Source: JASHPR01 sp963842355
Lineage (GTDB): Bacteria > Actinomycetota > Actinomycetes > Streptosporangiales > Streptosporangiaceae
Direction: 5' to 3'
Assembly: GCA_963842355.1 (NCBI GenBank)
Contig: CAWJGC010000008.1
Coordinates: 62,001-126,000 of the forward strand
Length of the DNA stretch: 64,000 nt
Positions within the stretch are counted from its first letter, which is position 1; every line of letters begins with the position of its first letter. Below, piece after piece: positions 8,553-18,927 of the stretch. The notes under the pieces are model-generated. The model ran no database searches and was not told the origin of the DNA. It worked only from the letters and a program-made list of their open reading frames with translations. A program made the position numbers and the translations under genes.

Positions 8553-10373
8553 CTACTCGACGGTGACCGACTTGGCGAGGTTGCGCGGCTTGTCGATGTC
8601 GTGGCCGAGGGCCAGCGCAGCGTGGTAGGCCATCATCTGGAGCGGGACGGTCAGCAGGATCGGGTCGAGCTCGCGCTCGTTCTTGGGCACGGTGATGCTC
8701 GGGACGTCGAGTTCGCCGAGGCAGACGCCGGGGTGGGTGACGGCCACGAGGGGCCCCCGGCGCGCGACGATCTGCTGCATGGCCGCGAGGTTGCGGTCGG
8801 TGAGCTCGTCGTCCGGCAGGATCGACACGGTCGGCATGCTCTCGTCGATCAGCGCCAGCGGCCCGTGCTTCAGCTCGCTGCTCTGGTAGGCCTCGGCGTG
8901 CCGGTAGGAGATCTCCTTGAACTTCTGGGCGCCCTCGCGCGCGACGGGGAACCCGCGGACGCGGCCGATGAAGAACAGGCTCGGCGCGCCGGCCAGCCCC
9001 CGTGCGACCTCGGCGATGTGGTCCTCGTCGGCGATGATCTGCTGGATCTGGGCCGGGACGCTGCGCAGGCCCGCGATGATCCGCTGGCCATCGGCGAAGG
9101 ACAGGTCACGGACGCGGCTGAGGCACAGGGCGAGCAGCGCGAACCCGATGGACATGTGCGTGAGGGCCTTGGTCGACGCGACCGCGACCTCGGGCCCGGC
9201 GTGCAGGTAGATCCCGCCGTCACAGCCCCGGGCGATCGTGGATCCCACCACGTTGACCAGCCCGACGATCTGCCCGCCCTTGCGCTTGACCTCCTGCACG
9301 GCGAACGCGGTGTCGGCGGTCTCCCCGGACTGGCTCACCGCGACGTACAGCGTGTCGGGCTCGATGATCGGGTTCCGGTAGCGGAACTCCGAGGCTGGCT
9401 CCGCGTCGGCGGGAATGCGCGCCAGTTCCTCGATCATAGAGGCGCCGATCTGGCCCACGTAGTACGCCGAGCCGCAGCCGAGGATCTTCACCCGCCGGAA
9501 CCCGCGCAGCTCGCGCGGCCCGAGGTTCAGCCCGTCAAGGCGCGCGGTGCCGAAGCGCTCGTCCAGCCGGCCCCGCAGCATCCGCTCGATCGAGGACGGC
9601 TGCTCGAGGATCTCCTTGCGCATGTAGTGCCGGTGCCCGGCCAGCCCCACGTCCTCGATCTCGATGTCGACGCTGGTCGGGATCTTGGCCGTGTTTTCCT
9701 CGTCCCGGCTGAACGTGCGGAACCCCGAGGCGGTCACGGTGGCGAGCTCGCCGTCGTCCAGGTGGACGACCGAGGTGGTGTGCCGGACCAGGGCGGACAG
9801 GTCGCTGGCCACGAACATCTCGCGGTCGCCGACGCCGAGGATGAGCGGGGAGCCGTAGCGGGCGACCACGACCCGGTCCGGGTGCCGCTCGTCGATGACC
9901 GCGATCGCGTAGGTGCCCGTGATCCGGGCCAGCACGTCCAGGACCGCCCCCTCGAGCGTGTCCGCCTCGGATCGGGCTACCAGGTGGGCGATGACCTCCG
10001 TGTCGGTCTCGGAGGTGAACTTCACCCCTCGCGCGTCCAGGCGCTCGCGCAGCGCGGCCGCGTTGTCGATGATGCCGTTGTGCACGACGCTGATCCGGTG
10101 ATCCTCGCTGGTCTGCGGGTGGGCGTTGTCCTCGGTGGCGGGGCCGTGGGTGGCCCAGCGGGTATGACCGATGCCCACCTTGCCGGCCAGGCGCTTGGGC
10201 AGCGACGCCTCGAGGTCCCTGACCCGGCCGACCCTCCGGTACACCTGGGTGCCCCGCGGGCCCAGGACCGCGATCCCGGCCGAGTCGTACCCGCGGTACT
10301 CCAGGCGGGACAGGCCCTCGATGAGGACCGGCGCGGCGTTCTGGCTGCCGACGTAACCGACGATTCCGCACAT
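8553..10373 (-). CDS. glmS: Glutamine--fructose-6-phosphate aminotransferase (isomerizing)
   Basis: Makes glucosamine-6-phosphate from fructose-6-phosphate and glutamine, the first committed step to UDP-GlcNAc for peptidoglycan. The chain starts MCGIVGYVG, leaving Cys2 as the N-terminal nucleophile of the glutaminase domain (residues 1-220). Two SIS sugar-isomerase domains follow (CGSAYYVGQIGASMIEELA and LFFIGRVRGFPVAREGAQKFKE), and it ends in the typical LAKSVTVE. The length of 606 residues is normal for the family. It lies 20 bases downstream of a conserved small gene and is probably cotranscribed with it. Confidence 0.97.
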   Translation of the reverse strand: MCGIVGYVGSQNAAPVLIEGLSRLEYRGYDSAGIAVLGPRGTQVYRRVGRVRDLEASLPKRLAGKVGIGHTRWATHGPATEDNAHPQTSEDHRISVVHNGIIDNAAALRERLDARGVKFTSETDTEVIAHLVARSEADTLEGAVLDVLARITGTYAIAVIDERHPDRVVVARYGSPLILGVGDREMFVASDLSALVRHTTSVVHLDDGELATVTASGFRTFSRDEENTAKIPTSVDIEIEDVGLAGHRHYMRKEILEQPSSIERMLRGRLDERFGTARLDGLNLGPRELRGFRRVKILGCGSAYYVGQIGASMIEELARIPADAEPASEFRYRNPIIEPDTLYVAVSQSGETADTAFAVQEVKRKGGQIVGLVNVVGSTIARGCDGGIYLHAGPEVAVASTKALTHMSIGFALLALCLSRVRDLSFADGQRIIAGLRSVPAQIQQIIADEDHIAEVARGLAGAPSLFFIGRVRGFPVAREGAQKFKEISYRHAEAYQSSELKHGPLALIDESMPTVSILPDDELTDRNLAAMQQIVARRGPLVAVTHPGVCLGELDVPSITVPKNERELDPILLTVPLQMMAYHAALALGHDIDKPRNLAKSVTVE

Positions 10374-10393
10374 GCAGGCATCGCTCCTTGGGC

Positions 10394-10654
10394 TCAGCCG
10401 TAGACGATCCGGCGTAGCTGACGTTCGGACAGGGACGGCGCGGCGACCAGGCGGCTGGCCAGTTCGTCGGAGATCAGCGCGAAGATCTCCGGGTTGCGCT
10501 TCCCGTAGAGCTGGTAATGCGCGTGGCGCCGCCGTACGTAGTCTTCGACGGGCTCGCGGTACCAGGCCAGCACGTCCTCCACGACCCGGGCCGCCTCCCC
10601 GGGCGTGAGGCCCGTGGAGCTGGCGACCCGGTCGATGAGATCGCGTTCGTGCAC
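10394..10654 (-). CDS. Conserved small protein upstream of glmS, function unknown
   Basis: About 86 residues from a GTG at 10654 (VHERDLIDRVASSTGLTPGEAARVVEDVLAWY), ending in LSERQLRRIVYG. I recall similar actinobacterial proteins of this length starting HERDLIDRVA, but know no function. A longer frame from a TTG at 10690 would begin inside a 34-base hairpin and is less likely. It is charged, helical and probably cytoplasmic. The 20-base gap to glmS suggests a two-gene operon. Confidence 0.68.
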   Translation of the reverse strand: MHERDLIDRVASSTGLTPGEAARVVEDVLAWYREPVEDYVRRRHAHYQLYGKRNPEIFALISDELASRLVAAPSLSERQLRRIVYG

Positions 10655-10686
10655 CGCCTCATCGTGCCGCCTGCATAGCTCTGGTG

Positions 10687-10720
10687 CCAAGTTCCTGCCC
10701 GAATACGGGCAGGAACTTGG
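10687..10720. terminator. Perfect 15-bp hairpin between divergent genes
   Basis: CCAAGTTCCTGCCCG and its exact complement flank a four-base AATA loop, making a very stable stem. No U-tract follows on either strand. It lies upstream of the minus-strand gene before glmS and about 115 bases before the leaderless gene at 10836. It could be a terminator insulating the two divergent units, or an operator; the sequence does not decide between them. Confidence 0.45.
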
Positions 10721-10788
10721 ATTCCGCCGCGCTTGAACCCGGTTTATGCGGCTGTGCCCGTGGTTCAGCGGCTGGCCGGAGCCGAGGT

Positions 10789-10835
10789 GTCAACCGCGAG
10801 TTGACGACCGAACTTCGTCAATGTACGGTTGACGC
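10789..10835 (+). promoter_or_regulatory. Leaderless promoter with two GTCAA/GTTGAC dyads
   Basis: A -35-like TTGACG at 10801-10806, a 17-base spacer and a -10-like TACGGT at 10824-10829 place the transcript start at or next to the ATG at 10836, so the mRNA should be leaderless. Two dyads with identical 11-base half-site spacing overlie it: GTCAAC...GTTGAC at 10789-10805 (perfect) and GTCAAT...GTTGAC at 10817-10833 (one mismatch). The 28-base centre-to-centre distance and the promoter overlap suggest repression, perhaps by the HTH-containing product itself. Confidence 0.6.
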
Positions 10836-11567
10836 ATGGCGAATCTTCCGATCTCACTCGACAACCTGATCTCCTTCGTCAAGGCCATGCACCCCGACGG
10901 TGCACCGCTGGACAACCTGGCCGGCGCCATGGCCGCCGCGGCCCAGCTCGAGGTGCAGTCCGACGCGCTGATCGGCTACTTCGTGGACCAGGCCCGGCGC
11001 TCGGGCGCCTCGTGGAGCCAGATCGGGGCCAGCATGGGGGTGTCCAAGCAGGCGGCGCAGCAGCGCTTCGTGGCGCGCTGGGAGAGCGCCGACTTCTCCC
11101 GGTTCACCCAGCGCTCGCGCAACGTGCTGGCCGCGGCCGGCCAGATCGCCGGCCGTGGGGGAGCGGAGCTAGTCGACGCGACGCACCTCGCGGCCGGCCT
11201 GCTGAGCGAACCTGAGGGCCTGGCGGCGAAGGCGATGCACGCGGCCGGCCTCAGCGACGAGCAGGTGCTCGCCGCGTTCGGCCTCGGGTCAGCTGCCGCC
11301 GGCGGCGACGCGGACCCGGGCGGCCCGGCCGACCTGCGGCGGCTGCGCTTCACCGACGCCGGCCGGCTCGCGCTGCGGGAGACGGTGAAGACCGCCCTGC
11401 GCCTGGGCCACAACTACATCGGGACCGAGCACCTGCTGCTCGGGATCCTGGCTGCCGACGGCGCCGCCGCGCAGACCTTCACCGGGCTCGGCCTCACGGC
11501 CGAGACGGCGGAGCAGGCGCTCGCCGCCGAGTTCGCCGCCATCCGGGCGCAGCGACAGGCAGGCTAG
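10836..11567 (+). CDS. HTH and double Clp-N repeat domain protein
   Basis: A 243-residue protein with three parts. An N-terminal helical segment contains a sigma-4-like helix-turn-helix (SWSQIGASMGVSKQAAQQRF, about residues 57-76). Two Clp R/N-type four-helix repeats follow, FTQRSRNVLAAAGQIA...HLAAGLLSEPEG and LRFTDAGRLALRETV...GTEHLLLGILAADG. Clp-N repeats recognise substrates or adaptors in ClpA/ClpC, but there is no AAA+ ATPase domain here, so it is not an unfoldase. A DNA-binding adaptor or stress sensor is plausible. Transcription is probably leaderless from the dyad-covered promoter directly upstream. Confidence 0.78.
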   Translation: MANLPISLDNLISFVKAMHPDGAPLDNLAGAMAAAAQLEVQSDALIGYFVDQARRSGASWSQIGASMGVSKQAAQQRFVARWESADFSRFTQRSRNVLAAAGQIAGRGGAELVDATHLAAGLLSEPEGLAAKAMHAAGLSDEQVLAAFGLGSAAAGGDADPGGPADLRRLRFTDAGRLALRETVKTALRLGHNYIGTEHLLLGILAADGAAAQTFTGLGLTAETAEQALAAEFAAIRAQRQAG

Positions 11568-11597
11568 GACGCCCGACGGGCTGCCGGGGCCAGCGAA

Positions 11598-11625
11598 GCC
11601 GGTGATGAATGTGACGATGCTGCAC
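11598..11625. terminator. Left half of an ancestral terminator hairpin split by the IS element
   Basis: GCCGG (11598-11602), one bulged base and GATGAATGTGA (11604-11614) pair exactly with the segment at 13443-13458 on the far side of the insertion sequence. An inner TGCAC (11621-11625) pairs with GTGCA at 13432-13436. Without the element the two halves form one stem-loop about 30 bases beyond the Clp-N gene stop and directly beyond the metH stop, that is, a shared convergent terminator. Confidence 0.65.
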
Positions 11626-11633
11626 GAGGAAGT
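11624..11633. repeat. Target-site duplication, left copy
   Basis: ACGAGGAAGT, directly flanking the left inverted repeat and repeated exactly at 13424-13433. Ten bases is within the usual range for IS4-family elements. Confidence 0.9.
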
Positions 11634-11709
11634 CAATGCCGCGTAGTTAAGGATCCCGGGCCGGTGTCAAGTGGTTGGTGGTGTTTGGGCGTGTCGGGGT
11701 GACAGGTGG

Positions 11710-11767
11710 CAGGACCTCTGGTAGATCGGGTCAACCCATCACGATCTTCCCGTCACCAGAGGTCCTG
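11710..11767 (+). promoter_or_regulatory. 5' stem-loop blocking transposase translation
   Basis: CAGGACCTCTGGT (11710-11722) is perfectly complementary to 11755-11767. The inner pair AGATCG/CGATCT (11723-11728 with 11742-11747) extends the stem. The right arm contains the purine-rich AGAGGT that would serve as ribosome site and ends directly before the TTG at 11768. In IS10, IS50 and other IS4-family members an equivalent hairpin forms only on transcripts reading in from outside and suppresses transposase synthesis; the same role is inferred here. Confidence 0.55.
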
Positions 11768-13381
11768 TTGCGTACTGAGTCTGCCATGGTCACTGTCACG
11801 CGTGCGGTCACGGTCGCTGCGGGGGTGCTCGCCCCGGGGCATCTGGGGGAGCTGACGCCGTGGCTGCCGTTCGAGCTGGTTGATGACGTGCTGGCGCAGA
11901 CGCGGACGGTGCAGCGGCGGCTGCGGGTGCTGCCGTCACGGGTGGGGGTGTATTTCGTGGTGGCGCTGGGGTTGTTCCCGGGCCTGGGGTATGGCCAGGT
12001 GTGGGGGAAGCTGACCGCGGGGCTGGATGGCCTGGGGTTGCCGGCGGTGTCGGAGAAGGCGCTGCGGGATGTGCGGCGGCGGCTGGGCCCGGCGCCGCTG
12101 AAAGCGCTGTTCGAGGTGGTGGCCGGGCCGCTGGCGCCGCCGCGGGTGCCGGGGGTGAGCTGGCGCGGGCTGCGCACGGTGGCGTTCGACGGGTGCAGCT
12201 CGCTGCGGGTGCCCGATACCGGCCGCAACCGGGCCTGGCTGGGCCGGATCGGGCATAAGGCCGGGTTCGCCGGCTACCCGCTGCTGCACCTGGTGGCGCT
12301 GGCCGAGACCGGGACCCGGGGGCTGCTGGGCGCGGTGCTGGGCGCGGCCGCCGACGGGGACGAGCCGGCCCTGGCGGCCGGCCTGCTGCACCTGCTGGGC
12401 GCGGGCATGCTGGTGCTGCTCGACCGGGCCTATGACGCGGGCACGTTCCTGCAAGCCGTGGCCGGGACCGGGGCCGGGTTCCTGGCCCGCGGCAAGGCCT
12501 CCCGCTGCCCCGCGGTCTTGCGCGTGCTGCCCGACGGGTCGTACCTGTCGCGGATCGGCGAGCTGGACGTGCGGATCATCGAGGCCAGCGTGCAGGTAGC
12601 CGGCGCCGGCGGGTCGAGCCTGCGCGAGGCTTACCGGCTGATCACCACGCTGACCGACCACCACCGCTACCCCGCCGCCGACCTGGTCCGCCTCTACCAC
12701 GAACGATGGGAGATCGAATCGGCCTACTACGCGCTGCGCCACACCCTCCTGCAGGGCCGGGTCCTGCGCTCGGGCGACCGGCCCGGCCTCGAACAGGAAA
12801 CCTGGGCCCTGCTGACCGGCTACCAGCTGCTGCGCATGGTCATGACCGACGCCATCGCCACCCGCCCCGGCACCGACCCCGACCGGGCCAGCTTCACCAC
12901 CGCCCTGCACACCGCCACCACGACCATCACCGCCGCCGCAGGGATCAGCCCCGCCGCCCCCGCCGCCCTGCCCGCCACCAGCCGCGCCGTCCTAGCCACC
13001 CTCCTGCCCCCCCGCCGCCCCCGCTACAGCGCCCGCAAAATCAAAAGCCCCCGCTCCCGCTACCCCGGCCGCGACAACCCCCGCCCCGCCCTGCCCGAAA
13101 CCATCACCACCATCACCATCACCATCCACACCCCGCCCCCCGCAACACACCGCCCCCGCCCCCGCCCCCGCAACCGCCAAAAACCCCGCCCCGGCAGCCA
13201 CCGCCACCACGTCACCGCACTCATGACCACCAACCCCGGCCGCACCTGGACCGGCCACGAGCTCGCCGCCCGCCTCCACCTCCCGCCCGCCACCATGCTC
13301 AGCCACCTCGCCCACTGGGCCCAGGCCGGCTTCCTCACCCGCACCGCCCCCGGAACCTACGCCCTCCCCAACCCGCCCTGA
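11768..13381 (+). CDS. IS4-family DDE transposase
   Basis: Catalyses cut-and-paste movement of the surrounding element. It has an N-terminal IS4 domain (LPSRVGVYFVVALGLFPGLGYGQVW) and then the RNase H-fold core with Asp in RTVAFDGCSS, Asp in LLDRAYDAG, and the C-terminal Glu in YHERWEIESAYYALRHTLL, which is the IS4 Y-R-E region. After a Pro/His-rich linker comes a winged-helix-like tail (GRTWTGHELAARLHLPPATMLSHL). The start is taken as the TTG at 11768, directly after the hairpin; ATG 11786 or an upstream GTG at 11675 are alternatives. Confidence 0.88.
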   Translation: MRTESAMVTVTRAVTVAAGVLAPGHLGELTPWLPFELVDDVLAQTRTVQRRLRVLPSRVGVYFVVALGLFPGLGYGQVWGKLTAGLDGLGLPAVSEKALRDVRRRLGPAPLKALFEVVAGPLAPPRVPGVSWRGLRTVAFDGCSSLRVPDTGRNRAWLGRIGHKAGFAGYPLLHLVALAETGTRGLLGAVLGAAADGDEPALAAGLLHLLGAGMLVLLDRAYDAGTFLQAVAGTGAGFLARGKASRCPAVLRVLPDGSYLSRIGELDVRIIEASVQVAGAGGSSLREAYRLITTLTDHHRYPAADLVRLYHERWEIESAYYALRHTLLQGRVLRSGDRPGLEQETWALLTGYQLLRMVMTDAIATRPGTDPDRASFTTALHTATTTITAAAGISPAAPAALPATSRAVLATLLPPRRPRYSARKIKSPRSRYPGRDNPRPALPETITTITITIHTPPPATHRPRPRPRNRQKPRPGSHRHHVTALMTTNPGRTWTGHELAARLHLPPATMLSHLAHWAQAGFLTRTAPGTYALPNPP

Positions 13382-13423
13382 AACCCTTGACAAACCCACC
13401 AGACCCTTAACTACGCGGCATTG

Positions 13424-13433
13424 ACGAGGAAGT
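13424..13433. repeat. Target-site duplication, right copy
   Basis: Exact second copy of ACGAGGAAGT, following the right terminal inverted repeat of the IS4-family element. Confidence 0.9.
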
Positions 13434-13458
13434 GCACCGGACTCACATTCATCCCGGC
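13432..13458. terminator. Right half of the ancestral terminator, next to metH
   Basis: TCACATTCATC (13443-13453) and CCGGC (13454-13458) are the exact partners of the left arm at 11598-11614, and GTGCA (13432-13436) closes the inner stem. This half ends three bases from the metH stop codon. With 1.8 kb of insertion sequence now in the loop, the hairpin is unlikely to fold cotranscriptionally for either gene. Confidence 0.65.
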
Positions 13459-13460
13459 CT

Positions 13461-17098
<3,638 letters not shown>

Positions 17099-17308
17099 CG
17101 CGCTCCTTCGTTGCCGGGTAACCCAGAGACGCGCGGGCGTGGCGCGTGACTCTTTAGGCGTTTTTGTCCTGGTCGCCAAGCTGCCATCAAATTCTGTCCA
17201 GGTTGACTCGCTACGATACATGGTCTTTCCCTCTGGCGCCCTACCGGATTTCGCCGAACCTGCATCGAGCCGGACGGCGGCCCGGCAGGGCCGTGAACGC
17301 CAGGGAGG

Positions 17309-17965
17309 TCAGGGCCGGGGCCAGGCCGCGAACCGTTCCCGCAGCCGGGCGACGTCCTGCGGGCCGAGGCCGTAGCGGGCGAAGACCCCGTCGGGCATCC
17401 GGTCCAGCTGCCGGCCCGCGTCGGCGAAGTCGCGATCCCTCAGGCCGGGCTCCAGCCGCCGGGCGAACCCGATCAGCTGATCCACGCTGTAGTGCCGCAG
17501 GGCGGCTGCCGTGTCGAGGTAATCGCGCGGCTCTATGCGGCTGGCCAGGGCGCATACCTTCCACCCGGCCAGGTCCTCAAGGTCGAGAACCGGCCCGACG
17601 TCCATGGTCACCGGGCCGTGGCTCCGGTCGAAATAGGCCATCTGCAGCATCGTCTGCTGCCCGCCGGGGGCGGTGATGATCCACTCGGCGAACGCCTCGT
17701 CCATCCCGCCGAACACGTCCCCGAGCCCGCCGGTCTGGTCCCGGCGGCCGGCCTGGAAGCCCGCCTCCCGCAGGGCGCCCTCCACCACCTCGGCGACGGC
17801 GGCCACGGCAGCTTCCTGGTCGCTGAAAAGATCCACGTCATCGGTGAGCCGGTCGATGATCCCGTGCGCGATCAGGGCGTTGCCGCCGGCCAGCGCGAAC
17901 CCGTGCCCGGCGGCCGCGCGGAGGGCGATCGCGGCCACCTCGCGCTGCAGCTTGCTGATCGGCAT
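17309..17965 (-). CDS. AbiEii/AbiGii-like nucleotidyltransferase
   Basis: A 218-residue protein with the AbiEii pattern FALAGGNALIAHGIIDRLTDDVDLF, the GG...D-x-D core of a nucleotidyltransferase used as toxin in type IV toxin-antitoxin and phage-abortive systems. A later GWKVCALASRIEPRDYLDTAAAL matches the family's helical half. The ATG at 17965 overlaps the upstream gene's stop as TGATG, so the two are translationally coupled. The usual winged-helix AbiEi antitoxin is missing; the coupled partner is unrelated in sequence. A housekeeping nucleotidyltransferase is also possible. Confidence 0.72.
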   Translation of the reverse strand: MPISKLQREVAAIALRAAAGHGFALAGGNALIAHGIIDRLTDDVDLFSDQEAAVAAVAEVVEGALREAGFQAGRRDQTGGLGDVFGGMDEAFAEWIITAPGGQQTMLQMAYFDRSHGPVTMDVGPVLDLEDLAGWKVCALASRIEPRDYLDTAAALRHYSVDQLIGFARRLEPGLRDRDFADAGRQLDRMPDGVFARYGLGPQDVARLRERFAAWPRP

Positions 17966-18312
17966 CAGGCGGCCGGGACCGGGGCTGCGTGCAGCTCCGG
18001 GTGCTGCTCCTCCCACGCCCTGCGCACGTCCTCGGGCAGGTGCAGTTCCGGCCAGAGGGCGATCAGCAGCTCACCGTTCAGATAGGCCAGGTCATCGGGG
18101 CCGCTGGCTTCGCGGAGCACGACCTGGTACATCCACGGCAGCATGCCCGGCTCGTCCAGGTCGAACGTGCGGTCGGGGTACCAGAACAGCCAGATCGGCA
18201 GGTCCACCCGGCCGTGCGCCGGCCCTCGCAGCGCCGCCAGGCTGGCGGCGACGACCCTCCGGCGCCCGGGGCGGGACCTGAGCCGGGACGGCGCGGCTCG
18301 CGCGGTGGCCAT
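17965..18312 (-). CDS. Partner of the AbiEii-like protein, family not recognised
   Basis: About 115 residues from the ATG at 18312 (MATARAAPSRLRSRPGRRR). A basic N-terminal 20 residues is followed by a compact segment rich in W, P and acidic residues (LPIWLFWYPDRTFDLDEPGMLPWMYQVVLREA, then LNGELLIALWPELHLPEDVRRAW). I do not recognise a domain. The coupling to the AbiEii-like gene suggests a cognate antitoxin or cofactor. A TACGCT hexamer seven bases before the ATG could drive a leaderless transcript. An in-frame start at 18369 would add 19 residues. Confidence 0.6.
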   Translation of the reverse strand: MATARAAPSRLRSRPGRRRVVAASLAALRGPAHGRVDLPIWLFWYPDRTFDLDEPGMLPWMYQVVLREASGPDDLAYLNGELLIALWPELHLPEDVRRAWEEQHPELHAAPVPAA

Positions 18313-18524
18313 ATCGCCCAGCGTAGCCGTTCGGCTCCCGGCATCCGGTGCCTCAAACGCGCTTATCATTTCCAGTCCAGATCATTGCGTGCAGTCGCAA
18401 CTCAGTTCTAAGCGTAGCACGCGGCCGGCCGGACAGACCCGCGAACCCCCGCGGCGGTCGGTATGGTGACAGGGCGGTATGTGGGCCTATGTGTCACGTT
18501 TCTTGATCTGCTGATGGGGCCGGG

Positions 18525-18926
18525 ATGTTAGCACCAGATCCGGGGTCGGGGCCGGGGTACACGGTGTCGACCCACATGCTCAACTCCGCCGCCTCCTACC
18601 TGCACGGCGAGGCGACGGGCGTCGCGGCGTCGCGGGACGCGTTCAATTCGGCCTGCTACACGGCCGAGGGCGCCTTCGGCGACGGATTCATGCAGAAGTG
18701 CTTCAACGACTTCTTCCAGGCCTGGTTCGCTGCCCTGGACGATCAGGCGCAGACGTTGGGGTCGGTGGCTGACGCCACCCAGCAGTGCGCGGTGATCTAC
18801 GACCACGCGGAGCGGGAGACGCTCGGGGACATTCCCGCGATGACCGTGCCCACGCCGCCTGCGCCGCCCAGTCCGCCCCCGCAGGCGCCCTCGCTGTTCC
18901 AGCCCGCTCCGCGGCAATGGGCCTGA
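18525..18926 (+). CDS. WXG100/EspC-like type VII secretion partner protein
   Basis: A 133-residue protein of two predicted helices (MLNSAASYLHGEATGVAASRDAFNSACY and FFQAWFAALDDQAQTLGSVADATQQCAVIYDHAE) with a Pro-rich tail (PTPPAPPSPPP). Size and layout fit WXG100 or EspC-type secreted partners of ESX machines; the turn carries FQAWFAAL rather than a strict WXG. It ends one base before the toxin gene starts, so the pair is almost certainly cotranscribed and the proteins probably dimerise. No ESX core component is encoded in the window. Confidence 0.65.
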   Translation: MLAPDPGSGPGYTVSTHMLNSAASYLHGEATGVAASRDAFNSACYTAEGAFGDGFMQKCFNDFFQAWFAALDDQAQTLGSVADATQQCAVIYDHAERETLGDIPAMTVPTPPAPPSPPPQAPSLFQPAPRQWA

Positions 18927-18927
18927 T

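Larger units (their letters stand above)
11634..13423 (+). mobile_element. Complete IS4-family insertion sequence, 1790 bp
   Basis: Bounded by perfect 19-bp terminal inverted repeats (CAATGCCGCGTAGTTAAGG at 11634-11652 and its complement at 13405-13423). Outside them is a 10-bp target duplication. Beyond the 19 perfect bases the ends stay partly complementary, with TGTCAAG shared. One transposase gene fills the element. The intact ends, exact duplication and open gene suggest a recent, possibly still mobile insertion. The 3' third of the plus strand is extremely C-rich, unlike the neighbouring chromosome. Confidence 0.93.

Noticed and set aside
17105..17125. CCCGGCAACG upstream of metH, recalling a SAM-riboswitch core
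   Set aside because: The surrounding helices and the other conserved segments of SAM-I or SAM-IV aptamers are not present, and it lies only a few bases from the ribosome site.
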